A DNA stretch of 64,000 bases from Candidatus Accumulibacter proximus (GTDB lineage Bacteria > Pseudomonadota > Gammaproteobacteria > Burkholderiales > Rhodocyclaceae): positions 1-64,000 of the forward strand of contig JADJMH010000034.1 in assembly GCA_016709675.1 (NCBI GenBank), read 5' to 3'. Of this stretch, positions 1-8,928 are shown piece by piece. The notes beneath the pieces are model-generated. The model saw nothing but the letters and a program-made list of their open reading frames with translations. It was not told the origin of the DNA and did no database searches. The stretch's first letter is position 1. Each line of letters begins with the position of its first letter. A program made the translations under genes and the position numbers.

Positions 1-518
1 GTCGCGCCGTCGGCCAGGCTGAAGCTCGCCGTCGCCTCGATCGAGCGTGCTGCGACGCTGCGCATGGCGAGCCGGATCCCGGCGCCTGCGGGCTGCCGGT
101 TAATTTCCTGCAGTCGCCGGTCGAAAGTGACCGGATCGCGCCAGTTGCGCAGCTCGCGCATGCCGACGAAGACCTCCGGGGTGTAGATCGTCGGACTGGT
201 GGCGAAGCGGCCGAGGTCGCGCTGCCGTTCGCCGAACTGACGCTGCGCATAGGGGTCGTGCCAGCCGATGTAGTCCCAGTAATCCACGTGCAGCGACAAC
301 GCGACGATCCGGTCGGGGCCGTAGCGCGCGGTCAGTCCGCCCAGCCAGCGGTCGGCCGGCGGACAGCTGCTGCAGCCTTCCGACGTGTAGAGCTCGACGA
401 GCGCCACCGTATGTGGCGGGCTGCTGCGCTCGCAGGCAGCTGGCGGGGCGGCGTGCGCGGAAGCCGCGCGAGCGAGGGCGGCGAGCAGCAGCAGAGGGAA
501 GGCGACGGAGCGCGGCAT
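1..518 (-). CDS. DUF1223 family thioredoxin-like secreted protein (C-terminus beyond window)
   Basis: Translating the minus strand from the ATG at 518 gives a hydrophobic Ala/Leu-rich signal peptide of about 20 residues, then VALVELYTSEGCSSCPPADRW, the thioredoxin-like CxxC region typical of DUF1223, followed by LSLHVDYWDYIGWHDP and SPTIYTPEVFVGM, both hallmarks of the family. The frame is open to base 1, so about 172 residues are visible and the end is missing. DUF1223 proteins are periplasmic and of unknown substrate; the CSSC pair suggests a redox or metal role (inference). The longer ORF at 100-531 in another frame is a shadow. Confidence 0.85.
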   Translation of the reverse strand, partial: MPRSVAFPLLLLAALARAASAHAAPPAACERSSPPHTVALVELYTSEGCSSCPPADRWLGGLTARYGPDRIVALSLHVDYWDYIGWHDPYAQRQFGERQRDLGRFATSPTIYTPEVFVGMRELRNWRDPVTFDRRLQEINRQPAGAGIRLAMRSVAARSIEATASFSLADGA

Positions 519-880
519 GCGTGGTCTCCACGAGGGTCGATGGCGCTTCGTCGTCCAGCGATGGGGAGTCCTTACAGCGCGGGTCGACCAGGCCTCGGCA
601 TGAGCGTGCTCATTCCCCCCATGGAGTGCTGAACTCCTGCCTTCTGCTCGCATGCGCGGCTGCCGGCAGCCCGGACTCGGCGATCGCCGCAAACAGCGGT
701 CTGCGCCGCGAGCGGATTGGGAAACAACGCCGCTACGTCTCATGCCGATGGCCTGCTCCGAGGTTGACGACACCAGGCGCGGTTCATAGACTGCACGCCT
801 GTGTCGGATTTCATCGTCACCAGCAAGGCTGGGTTCCCCCCGCTTGCTCCGCTTGTTCTTCTGTCCAGGAGGTCGTCCTG
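519..880. other. intergenic stretch, no gene recognised
   Basis: No reading frame here looks coding. It separates the leftward DUF1223 gene from the rightward ORF at 881 and presumably holds both promoters. No convincing -35/-10 pair was identified. Confidence 0.4.
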
Positions 881-1384
881 ATGCGCCGGTTGCTGCGCGG
901 GTTCCGTGTCTTGTCCCTCGTCGCCGTGGCGGCCTTCCTTCCGTCGGCACACGCTGCGTGGGGCGACGTCAGCTACGACCCGAACCCCGCCACGATCGAT
1001 GAGGACCAGGCTGCCCTGTTCGATGCCTTCGGTCTCCTGACCCACGTCGTTTCCCTGTCCCGCGGCGGCACGTCGGCTCGTCAGGACTTTGAAAGTGGTT
1101 TCGTCGACGCGCAGGTGCTCACGGACTGGGCGAAACTGGGCGACAACCGCGTGCGCTTCGGTTTCGCGACAGCGCAGCAGATAGACCGGCGCAGCCGGAT
1201 CGGCCAGATCGATCCGGCGCCACAGCCGTCGGGCTCTTCCACCCGCACGGCACCTACGGCAATGCGGCGGACGTGGCCGGCGACCCGCCCGCTGCAAAGG
1301 CGGCACTTGAGCACTGAAGGTCGTTGGCAAACCCGACCTGGCCGCTTGGTATCGGCTGCGACCGGCAGTCAGGCATGGTGCTGA
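881..1384 (+). CDS. putative small secreted protein, probably frameshifted
   Basis: A good ribosome site (AGGAGG at 868-873) precedes the ATG at 881, and the first 25 residues form a plausible signal peptide (MRRLLRGF, then hydrophobic VLSLVAVAAFL, ending SAHA). Residues 26 to about 100 look like protein. After about base 1190 the frame becomes Arg/Pro/Thr-rich, while another plus frame reads more naturally (GLFHPHGTYGNAADVAGDPP and on to ALEH) and stops at 1317. I infer an indel near 1190-1220, with the genuine C-terminus in that second frame. No family recognised. Confidence 0.35.
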   Translation: MRRLLRGFRVLSLVAVAAFLPSAHAAWGDVSYDPNPATIDEDQAALFDAFGLLTHVVSLSRGGTSARQDFESGFVDAQVLTDWAKLGDNRVRFGFATAQQIDRRSRIGQIDPAPQPSGSSTRTAPTAMRRTWPATRPLQRRHLSTEGRWQTRPGRLVSAATGSQAWC

Positions 1385-1454
1385 GCGGGAGAAGTTCCGG
1401 CGAGGGCTCGAGCCCGCCTATCGCGCCGGGCGCACCGGCGCTGCTGACACGGGG

Positions 1455-2327
1455 ATGACACGCACGCGGCTCGTCCTTGCCGCCCTTGTGCTCGGGATCT
1501 CTGGCTGGAGCGTCGGTTTCGAGCCGGGCTGGCTGCAACAGCGGCAGCTGGTGCTCGCTGCGCCGGCCTGGGCCGGACCGCCGCTGACCATTGCCGTTGC
1601 TGCCGACTTCCATGTCGGCGCGCCGCACGCTGGACTGCCGATGCTGCAACGGGTGGTCGACGAACTCAACGCTGCACACCCGGACCTCATTCTCCTTCCC
1701 GGCGACTTCGTCATTCAGGGCGTCGTCGGTGGCCAACCGGTCGCGCCGGAAGACATCGCCGGCGTCCTCGCACGGCTGCAGGCACCTCTCGGCGTCTTCG
1801 CCACACTCGGCAACCACGACTGGTGGCTGGACGGCGAGCGCGTGCGCAAGGCACTGGAAGCCGCCGGCATCCAGGTGATCGACAACCGCGCGCTGCCGCT
1901 CGCCAGCGCCGACGGCAGGCTGTGGTTGGCCGGCATCGGCGACGACATGACCGGCCACGCCCGCCCGGACGCGGCCTTCGCTGGCGTACCCGCCGACGCC
2001 CGGCTGATCGTGATCATGCACGACCCGGCGAACGCCGCCGCCCTGCCGCCACAAACAGTGGTCGCCTTTGCCGGCCACACACACGGCGGCCAAGTCCGGC
2101 TGCCGTTGATTGGCGCGCTGATCACGCCGGGGCGAGCGCCTCGCCGCCATTCCTGGGGCTGGATAGCCGACGCACCGGCGCCGACCTGGGTGACGGCTGG
2201 CATCGGGACCAGCATCCTGCCCATTCGCTTCAACTGCCCGCCGGAACCGTCGTCCTGCGTGTCGGCGGCAAGGACGACTGATGCGGGCCGGGGTTTGTCG
2301 CCGCGGCCCCAATGGCGGGATAGCTGA
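1455..2327 (+). CDS. calcineurin-like metallophosphoesterase, C-terminus frameshifted
   Basis: YaeI-type phosphoesterase. Motifs in order: AADFHVG (first metal D-x-H), LLPGDF, the ATLGNHDWW box, IVIMHDP and FAGHTHGGQ, so all metal ligands of the two-metal site are present. The N-terminus is a hydrophobic anchor, placing the enzyme at the outer face of the inner membrane. Relatives end in PIRFNCPPE followed by a short hydrophobic strand. Here the frame after NCPPE changes to PSSCVSAARTTD, while the neighbouring frame gives TVVLRVGGKDD and a stop at 2281. A one-base indel near 2250 is therefore likely. The catalytic domain is unaffected. Confidence 0.8.
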   Translation: MTRTRLVLAALVLGISGWSVGFEPGWLQQRQLVLAAPAWAGPPLTIAVAADFHVGAPHAGLPMLQRVVDELNAAHPDLILLPGDFVIQGVVGGQPVAPEDIAGVLARLQAPLGVFATLGNHDWWLDGERVRKALEAAGIQVIDNRALPLASADGRLWLAGIGDDMTGHARPDAAFAGVPADARLIVIMHDPANAAALPPQTVVAFAGHTHGGQVRLPLIGALITPGRAPRRHSWGWIADAPAPTWVTAGIGTSILPIRFNCPPEPSSCVSAARTTDAGRGLSPRPQWRDS

Positions 2328-2409
2328 CCTTGACCGCTGGCCGCTCGCAGGTAGCCAACGTGCCGCAGCCCAGAGCGCCGCGGTTTGGCGTCGAACACGC
2401 TGCTCGAAG

Positions 2410-2440
2410 GACTGTTTGGCTGCCTGGCCGGGCAGCGTCT
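2410..2440 (+). repeat. orphan copy of the hairpin found downstream of the B12 riboswitches
   Basis: The 18-base self-complementary core GCTGCCTGGCCGGGCAGC with flanks GACTGT and GTC also occurs at 10877-10906 and 18347-18376, where it lies between a cobalamin aptamer and bluB. Here no aptamer or bluB is present. It sits in the otherwise empty 2328-2594 gap upstream of the conflict module. Confidence 0.6.
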
Positions 2441-2594
2441 GCTCGTCCCCGGCCACGAAAGCTGACGGGCCCTGTGCTGCCAACCCGGGCCGATGGCTCG
2501 TTCCCTGCGCCTTTCGGCAGTGGCTTGGAGCGAACGTCGATCAGCGGCTATCATGGCGAACCGCCCAACCGCCCCCGAACCACTCTCGCAGCCG

Positions 2595-3965
2595 ATGCCG
2601 CACGAAAACGAAATCGCCGAGGTCAAGCAGATCTTCCTCAGCGCGACGGCGCAGGACTGCCGCGAGTACCGTGAAGCGGTACGCGACGTCGTGGAGAAGA
2701 ACGTGCCGCAGGGAAAGGTTTTCCTGCAGGAGAGCTGGGCCGAAGGAGGGCAGTTCGTGGTCGATGTCTGCCGGCAACGGGTGAAGAGCTACGACGCTTA
2801 CATGGGGCTTTTCGGCCACCGCTACGGCTGGCAGCCGCCCGACTACACGTGCTCGATCACCGAACTCGAGTTTCGCTGGGCGGTCGAGCGATGGGAGCAG
2901 CGCGTGCCGCCGATCTTCATCCTGTTGCCGGAAAAAGGCAGCGAGGCGGACAGGCAGTTGCACGATTGGGCGGCGCCGTACATCGAAAAGGAGTACCCGG
3001 ACGACGCGGCGCGCTGCCGGCACGACCAGGCGCAACAGGCTTTCCTGAAGTCGGTCCGCGACTGGGCGGCCGACGGCCGCATGCTGACCTTCTACGGTAA
3101 CCGGGAGGAGCTGCGAGACAAGGCGCTGTCGACGATCCAGAACTGGAACATGGATTTGTACCGGAAGGCGCCGCTACGCCGGCAGAAAGCGGCCGGCGAC
3201 ATTCCGGCGGAAGAACTCGGACGCATCGGTCGCGAAGAGCAGCTAGGGGAGTTGCGCAGCGCGCTCCGCGCGTTTCGCCAGAGCTCGGGGCAGCGGGCGA
3301 TTGCCTTCTTGGTGCATGGCGCGGAGAATCACGGCCAGCGCGAGTTCGCCCAGTTCCTCTGCCGCTGGAACAAGTGGAGCGAGTCGGACGGCTACGCCCC
3401 GCCGTATTGCGGGCAGCCAGCCGAGGTCGACAACGTCGCCTCGCTGATCTGCTGGACTTGTGGCCAACTACAGCAGCCGCTGCTCGGCAGCGCGACCATC
3501 GACGCGCTGGCCGAGGTGCTCGCCGCACAGCTCGAGCGGCGTTCGCTGGTTTTTGTCCAGCGCAGCGCCGGTCGCCACGCCGACCGCCTGGCAACTTTTC
3601 AGCGCGAGTTCTGGCAGCCGCTGCTGGCGGCGCTCGCCGGCCGCGCGCCGCGCGCGCTGGGTCGTCTGTACTGGTTTGTCATCGACCACGAAGCGCTGCC
3701 CGCCAAGCCCGCGGCGTCGGTCCGCAGCAGCCCGATCGGCGCTGGCGACGTCGACTATCGCCAACTCCTGGCGCTGCCGGCGCTCGGCGAGATCAATTCG
3801 CAGCACGTGCTCTGCTGGCTCGAGGAACTGCAGATCGGCGCCGGTATCCGCCTTGGCGAGGCGCGGTGCGACGAAATTGCCGCGCACGCCACCGCGGCCG
3901 ACGGCAACCCGCCGAACGTCTATGATCGCCTGCTCCGGGAAGGTTTCTGGGCGCAGGCCAACTGA
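2595..3965 (+). CDS. DUF4062 protein with degenerate STAND-like NTPase region (conflict module gene 1)
   Basis: Residues about 10-130 match DUF4062: IFLSATAQDCREYREAVRDV, then YMGLFGHRYGW and SITELEFRWA, a Rossmann-like domain common at the N-terminus of bacterial NTPase immune proteins. From about residue 205 (RIGREEQLGELRSAL) the layout is that of a STAND ATPase, but the P-loop position reads VHGAENHGQREF, without GK[ST], so it is probably an inactive STAND used as scaffold or sensor (inference). The start is uncertain: ATG 2595 gives MPHENEIAEVKQ, and ATG 2553 would add 14 residues. It ends 10 bases before the MoxR gene, so the two are co-transcribed. Confidence 0.75.
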   Translation: MPHENEIAEVKQIFLSATAQDCREYREAVRDVVEKNVPQGKVFLQESWAEGGQFVVDVCRQRVKSYDAYMGLFGHRYGWQPPDYTCSITELEFRWAVERWEQRVPPIFILLPEKGSEADRQLHDWAAPYIEKEYPDDAARCRHDQAQQAFLKSVRDWAADGRMLTFYGNREELRDKALSTIQNWNMDLYRKAPLRRQKAAGDIPAEELGRIGREEQLGELRSALRAFRQSSGQRAIAFLVHGAENHGQREFAQFLCRWNKWSESDGYAPPYCGQPAEVDNVASLICWTCGQLQQPLLGSATIDALAEVLAAQLERRSLVFVQRSAGRHADRLATFQREFWQPLLAALAGRAPRALGRLYWFVIDHEALPAKPAASVRSSPIGAGDVDYRQLLALPALGEINSQHVLCWLEELQIGAGIRLGEARCDEIAAHATAADGNPPNVYDRLLREGFWAQAN

Positions 3966-3975
3966 GGAGTCGAAA

Positions 3976-4914
3976 GTGCCCGACCATCATCCCTACAGGA
4001 CCTTCTCCGGCACGCAGTGTGCGCGCTACGTGGCGTCGCCGCAGACTGCCGAAATCGTCAACCTGGCGATTCACCTCGGGCGGCCGTTGCTCGTCGAGGG
4101 CGAGGCCGGTTGCGGCAAGACGCGGCTGGCGAGCGCGGTGGCCGAGGAGCTGCAGCTCGCCGGCGACCTGATCGCGATGACCGTCAAGAGCACCAGCCAG
4201 GCGAAGGACCTGCTCTACCGCTTCGACGCGCTGCGCCGGCTGCAGGATGCGCAGGACCCGAAGAACCGCGACGCGCGCTGCGTCTACCCGTACATCGAAC
4301 TCGAGCCGCTCGGCCATGCGATCCAGCAGGGCAAGCCGTGCGTCGTGCTGATCGACGAGATCGACAAGGCCGACATCGACTTCCCGAACGATCTGCTCGA
4401 CGTCCTCGACCGCTTCGAGTTCGACATCGACGACCTGCCGCGCCGGGAGAGCGATCGCTGTCTGCAGGAGAAGGGCTTCGGCAGACACGTGCAGGCGCCG
4501 GGAGACGTCAAGCCGATCGTCATCATCACCAGCAACCGCGAAAAGCAGTTGCCCGAACCCTTCCTTCGCCGCTGCCTGTACACCCAGCTCGACTTTCCCA
4601 CCGATCCGGCGGTCCTCGCCAAAATCGTGCGCAGGAACCTCGATGCCGACGTCGAGCGGATCAGCGACGAGCTGATCGAGGGCGCGGTCGAGCGCTTTCT
4701 TGCCGTGCGCGAGCGTGGCCGAGAGGCCAACTTGCAGAAGCTGCCGGCGACCAGCGAACTCGTCGACTGGGTGCGCGTCCTCCACTGGCAGCAGCGGACG
4801 GCCGAGAGCGTCACGCCCGAACAGCTCACCGCGGCCGACCAGGCGGTACTCTTCAAGCTGCGCCAGGACCTCGAGCGCTATCGCGTGCGCAGCGCCGAGG
4901 AGCCGGGCGAGTGA
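3976..4914 (+). CDS. MoxR-family AAA+ ATPase (conflict module gene 2)
   Basis: GTG start at 3976, 10 bases after the stop of the previous gene. Walker A is GEAGCGKT (near residue 38), Walker B VVLIDEIDKAD, sensor 1 VIITSNREK, and the arginine-finger region is PEPFLRRCLY. At 312 residues it is of normal MoxR length. MoxR ATPases act as chaperones that load or remodel vWA-domain partners; the next gene encodes such a partner. The AAA+ core is intact, so the module is probably energised. An extra insert between the Walker B and sensor regions (RRESDRCLQEKGFG) is as seen in the conflict-associated MoxR clade (inference). Confidence 0.85.
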   Translation: MPDHHPYRTFSGTQCARYVASPQTAEIVNLAIHLGRPLLVEGEAGCGKTRLASAVAEELQLAGDLIAMTVKSTSQAKDLLYRFDALRRLQDAQDPKNRDARCVYPYIELEPLGHAIQQGKPCVVLIDEIDKADIDFPNDLLDVLDRFEFDIDDLPRRESDRCLQEKGFGRHVQAPGDVKPIVIITSNREKQLPEPFLRRCLYTQLDFPTDPAVLAKIVRRNLDADVERISDELIEGAVERFLAVRERGREANLQKLPATSELVDWVRVLHWQQRTAESVTPEQLTAADQAVLFKLRQDLERYRVRSAEEPGE

Positions 4915-5022
4915 GCCCGCCGCCAGCGACCGGCGAGCGGCTGGCGCAGTTCCGCCAGTGACCCAGCGGGCGGACATGGGCAAGGAGCGCAGCGCGCGCA
5001 GCCGGCGAGCGGGGCGCGGACG

Positions 5023-6165
5023 ATGAGTTCGCCGCCGCCGCCGCCGCCGCCGCCACAGCCCCCACTCTTCGGCCTGTTCCGTGAACTGCTGGCGAACGGT
5101 GTTGCGCTCGGCGTGCGCGATTACCTCGACGGGCTGCGCGCGCTGCAGCTCGGCTTCGGAGACGGGGGCCGTGGGGAATTGCGCGACCTCGCGCTGGTCT
5201 TGTGGGCGCGCTCGGACGACGAGCGGCGGCTGATCAGCCGCTGGTTCGCCGACGTTCCGGTCGCCGGCCAGCCGTTGCTCGACGCGGTGGAGGAAGCGCT
5301 GCACGCGGCCGCCGCGCCCGCTGCCGAACGAGCCGGCGAGACGCGGCGAACGGGCGCCGCGCCGGCGGGCGGGCAGGGCAGCGGGGCGCCACCATCGGCC
5401 AGCGGCGGCGACGCGGCGGCGACGCCGGCTGCGGTGCGTGCGCGCGTCTCGTTCGCCGGCGCGCACGCAGGCGGCGGCCTGCCGGTGCCACGGCTGGCGG
5501 CCGAGCCGGCGATCGGCGAGGACTACGTGCTGCAGCCGCAGACGCCGCTCGGCCTGCGCGAGCTGGCCGTCCTCTGGCGGCGTTACCGCCGCAGTACGCG
5601 CCGCGGGCCGCGCCGCGAGCTGGACCTGGCGGCGACGATCGGCGAACGCTGCCGCCGCGGCCTGCTGTCGCGACCAGTCTACCGCGCCCGCCGCGGCAAC
5701 AGCGCGCGCCTGCTGGTGCTCGCCGACGCCAGCCCGAGCATGGACCCGTGGCGGCCTTTCCTGGCGACCCTGGCCGAGTCGCTGCGCTTCGGCCGGCTCG
5801 CCAGCGCCGAACTGCGCTACTTCAGCAATCTTCCGCGCCGGCAGCTCTTTGCCGACGCCGACCATTGCCACCCGCAGCCGCTCGACGACGTGCTGCGTCG
5901 CCACGCCGGCGGCGGCCTGCTCGTCGTCAGCGACGCCGGCAGCGCCCGCGGCTACCTCAACCGGCGACGCGCGCTGCAGACGGCGACCTTCCTCGCTGCA
6001 GCCCGGCGCTTCTTCCCGGCGATCGCCTGGCTCAACCCGATGCCGCGCGAGCGCTGGGCCGGCACCACCGCCGCGCTGGTCGCCGCCGGCCCGGATGTCG
6101 TCATGCTGCCGCTCGACGCGACCCAGGTGCTGCGCGCGGTCGATATCCTGCGCGGCAACAAGTAG
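5023..6165 (+). CDS. vWA-domain protein, MoxR partner (conflict module gene 3)
   Basis: 380 residues. It begins with a run of eight prolines encoded by a CCG repeat (5031-5055), followed by a helical region and a low-complexity Ala/Gly linker. From about residue 225 comes a von Willebrand A fold: LLVLADASPSM carries the DxSxS MIDAS motif, and LLVVSDAGSA supplies the further acidic ligand. In this family the vWA domain binds metal and presents partners to the MoxR ATPase. It starts 108 bases after moxR and ends 8 bases before the next gene. The triplet repeat at the N-terminus could vary in length by slippage (inference). Confidence 0.8.
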   Translation: MSSPPPPPPPPQPPLFGLFRELLANGVALGVRDYLDGLRALQLGFGDGGRGELRDLALVLWARSDDERRLISRWFADVPVAGQPLLDAVEEALHAAAAPAAERAGETRRTGAAPAGGQGSGAPPSASGGDAAATPAAVRARVSFAGAHAGGGLPVPRLAAEPAIGEDYVLQPQTPLGLRELAVLWRRYRRSTRRGPRRELDLAATIGERCRRGLLSRPVYRARRGNSARLLVLADASPSMDPWRPFLATLAESLRFGRLASAELRYFSNLPRRQLFADADHCHPQPLDDVLRRHAGGGLLVVSDAGSARGYLNRRRALQTATFLAAARRFFPAIAWLNPMPRERWAGTTAALVAAGPDVVMLPLDATQVLRAVDILRGNK

Positions 6166-6173
6166 CCGGCGCG

Positions 6174-8828
6174 ATGCCTTACCCCAGCGACCTCGGCCAG
6201 CGCCCGCTCGACGTCCGCGACGCGTATGCCGCGCTCGAGCAGTACGCCACCGACTACGGCCGCGAACCGCTGCTGCTGCTGATGCATGCGGCGGTCGCCG
6301 AAACGCTGCGCGCTGACCTGCTGCACCTGATCCGGGTGAACTTCCTGCCCGGCCGCAGCGCCGACCTGAGCCTCGAAGCCGACCTCCTCTTCTCGCCGCT
6401 GTCCACTGCGCTGGGCGGTGGCTACTACCGCCTCGACGCGCAGGTGCGCTGGCACGGGCTGGCGCTGCTGCGCTCGCTGTATCGCGACGACCCGCGGCCA
6501 CGCGAGCGGCGCGTCGCCGAGCTGCTCTGGCGCTACGTGCAGGCGATGGAGCGCCGCGCCAGCCGCGCCGGCGACCCGCGGCTCGCCGAGTTCCTCGCCA
6601 TCCAGCGCTGGGTCGCGCTCGCCTTCCTCGAACCGGCGAGCGCCGCGCACGCTTTCGCCGAGGCACTCCACCAGGCCGCCGACGCGCCGGCAGCGGCGCT
6701 CGTGCGCCTCGGCGGGCTGACCTCGGCGATCGAAATGCCGCTGGCCAGCGAGCAGACGCTGCTCGCCTACGCCAGGGCGATGGACGCGCTGGTCGGCGGC
6801 GACGACGAGCGCGCGCAGACTCTGCTGCGGTCGCTGGGCGAAGACGAGATCCGCGTCGGCGACGTCGTTCTCAAGGCGCCGCCGAAGCTGTGGGCGCAGT
6901 GGCGGCGCCCACAGCAGGCGGACCCGGCTGCGGGCGCCGCGCCAGCGCCGCCGCGCAGGATTTGCGGCGTGCTGCTTGCTGCCAGGAAGCCCGACGGCGA
7001 AGTCGACCGCGGAGCGCCGGCGCGGCTCGATCTGGTCTTCGCGATGATCCGCGACGCCGTCGGCGAGCTTGGATTCGACTGCCTGCGGCTCGACCCGCTT
7101 CGCCGCACCGACGCCCCGGGTCGCGCGATCTACGAGCAACTGCTCGGTGCCGATCTCGTCGTTTGCGACCTGTCGGCGAGCAACCCCGGCATGGCCTACC
7201 TGCTCGGCGTCTGCTGGGCGCTGCGGCCGTCGGGTACGCTGGTGATCGCCGAGCAGGCTTACCGCGGGACGCTCGGCAACCTCGGAGAACGGCTGTTGCG
7301 TTATCAGCCGCAGGATGACGGGATTACCGGCGCCGCGCGCGCACGCTTCGTCGACCGGCTGCGGTCGATCGTCGGCGAGGGGGACGAGAGAGATCTGCGC
7401 AGCGATGTCTATGCCGATGGTTCGCTGCTGCCTCCCCGGCGCGCGGACTCGGGCGCCGCGCCCGCAGGCAGCGCCGGCGCCGAAATCGCGCGGACCAAAG
7501 GAGCGTGTGCGCGATGCCTCGTCGTACAGGCTTTCGGGAGATTCTCCGCATGGCGCACGGGGCGGACCTTCCGGCTCGACGAGTCGTACCCGGTCATTGA
7601 CGAGGCGGTGGCCAGCCTCGGCCTCGAGTGCCTGCGCTTCGAAATCGGTGAAACCGGAGTCATCGATGGCCCGATGTTCCGCCTGCTGCACGAAGCGGAA
7701 GTGGTGATCGCCGACGTGTCCTCCCGGGTCGAGGACGTCCTTCTGGCACTGGGCATCCGCTTCGGTCTCTGCCCGGCGCGGACGATCCTAGTCGGCGCCG
7801 ACGGCTCGCTTCCCCCGCAGTTCGCCGCGCTGCCCATCGTTCGCTTCACGCCGCTGGACACGTCGCCAGGCATTGCCGATCCGGCAGGATTCCGCTCCGC
7901 CTTGGCGGAGCGGATCAAGGAAAGCCTGGCGACCGGCGCAGTCGACAGCCCGGTCTACCTCGCACTGCCGACGCTGCGTCCGCCGATGAGGAGGAGCGAA
8001 GCGGCCGTCGAGGAAGGGGCGGGCGGCGACGAGGGCGCGGATGTCCCGTGGGCGAGCGCGACCGGCAGCGACGAGTATGGGCGCTGGGCGGAGATCGACG
8101 TTGCCGGCGTCCGCCAGCGCTTCCGCTGGATCGCGCCAGGGAGCTTCCTGATGGGGTCACCGGCCGGCGAGGCGGGGCGCGACAACGACGAGGTGCCACA
8201 CCCGGTCACGCTGACCCGTGGCTTCTGGCTCGCCGATACGGCCTGCACGCAGCCGTTGTGGGAGACGGTGATGGCCAGCAATCCCAGTCACTTCGCCGAT
8301 GATCGGCGCAATCCGGTCGAGCAGGTGAGCTGGAACGACGCTCAGTCGTTCATTGGCCAACTCAACCGCCGCATGCCCGGGTTGCACGCGCGGCTGCCGC
8401 GCGAAGCCGAATGGGAATACGCGTGTCGCGCCGGGACGACGACGCCTTTTTCGTTTGGCGACAACATCACGCCCAAGCAGGTCAACTACGATGGCAGTTC
8501 CCCCTACGCGGGGGGCAAGAAGGGCCTTAATCGGCAACGCACCGTCCCGGTCGGCTCGCTGCCGCCGAACCGGTGGGGTCTCCACGAGATGCACGGTAAC
8601 GTCTGGGAATGGTGCGCCGACTGGTACGGTCCGTACCCCGCGGGCGAACGGATCGACCCACACGGTCCGCAGACAGGCGTCCACCGCGTGTTGCGCGGCG
8701 GCTCGTGGATCAACCACGGCAGGCACGTGCGTTCGGCCAACCGTAACAGGTACGAGCCTGGCCACCGCATCGGCAGCATCGGGTTCCGGCTCGCCCTAGG
8801 TCAAGAGGAGCCGGCAGAGCCGGCCTGA
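6174..8828 (+). CDS. multidomain protein: helical N-domain, two deoxyribosyltransferase/TIR-like domains, FGE-like domain (conflict module gene 4)
   Basis: 884 residues from ATG 6174. Residues 1-245 are helical and unrecognised. About 260-400 (GVLLAARKP, then LGADLVVCDLSASNPGMAYLLG) and about 445-600 (LVVQAFGRF, then LHEAEVVIADVSSRVEDVLLALG) are two related Rossmann-like domains of nucleoside-deoxyribosyltransferase/TIR type; the second has diverged. Residues about 640-875 form a formylglycine-generating-enzyme-like (C-lectin fold) domain: FLMGSPAGE, RLPREAEWEYACRAGT, MHGNVWEWCADWYG, VLRGGSW and GFRLAL. The copper-binding cysteines expected after RGGS are absent (RGGSWINHGRHVRS), so it is probably a binding rather than an oxidising domain. 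It is the likely effector/sensor of the module (inference). Confidence 0.75.
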   Translation: MPYPSDLGQRPLDVRDAYAALEQYATDYGREPLLLLMHAAVAETLRADLLHLIRVNFLPGRSADLSLEADLLFSPLSTALGGGYYRLDAQVRWHGLALLRSLYRDDPRPRERRVAELLWRYVQAMERRASRAGDPRLAEFLAIQRWVALAFLEPASAAHAFAEALHQAADAPAAALVRLGGLTSAIEMPLASEQTLLAYARAMDALVGGDDERAQTLLRSLGEDEIRVGDVVLKAPPKLWAQWRRPQQADPAAGAAPAPPRRICGVLLAARKPDGEVDRGAPARLDLVFAMIRDAVGELGFDCLRLDPLRRTDAPGRAIYEQLLGADLVVCDLSASNPGMAYLLGVCWALRPSGTLVIAEQAYRGTLGNLGERLLRYQPQDDGITGAARARFVDRLRSIVGEGDERDLRSDVYADGSLLPPRRADSGAAPAGSAGAEIARTKGACARCLVVQAFGRFSAWRTGRTFRLDESYPVIDEAVASLGLECLRFEIGETGVIDGPMFRLLHEAEVVIADVSSRVEDVLLALGIRFGLCPARTILVGADGSLPPQFAALPIVRFTPLDTSPGIADPAGFRSALAERIKESLATGAVDSPVYLALPTLRPPMRRSEAAVEEGAGGDEGADVPWASATGSDEYGRWAEIDVAGVRQRFRWIAPGSFLMGSPAGEAGRDNDEVPHPVTLTRGFWLADTACTQPLWETVMASNPSHFADDRRNPVEQVSWNDAQSFIGQLNRRMPGLHARLPREAEWEYACRAGTTTPFSFGDNITPKQVNYDGSSPYAGGKKGLNRQRTVPVGSLPPNRWGLHEMHGNVWEWCADWYGPYPAGERIDPHGPQTGVHRVLRGGSWINHGRHVRSANRNRYEPGHRIGSIGFRLALGQEEPAEPA

Positions 8829-8928
8829 GCCGGGAGTACGGTCTGGCCGGGCGGCCGGATCTGCTTTCGCCAGGCGGCCGAGGGCCGCGTGGCGCGGGCG
8901 CCGCATCCGGCCGGCTGGTCGCGAGAGG

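Noticed and set aside
3793..6666. 957-residue minus-strand ORF opposite the MoxR/vWA genes
   Set aside because: Arg/Ala-rich shadow of high-GC coding sequence; the plus-strand frames carry clear domain motifs.
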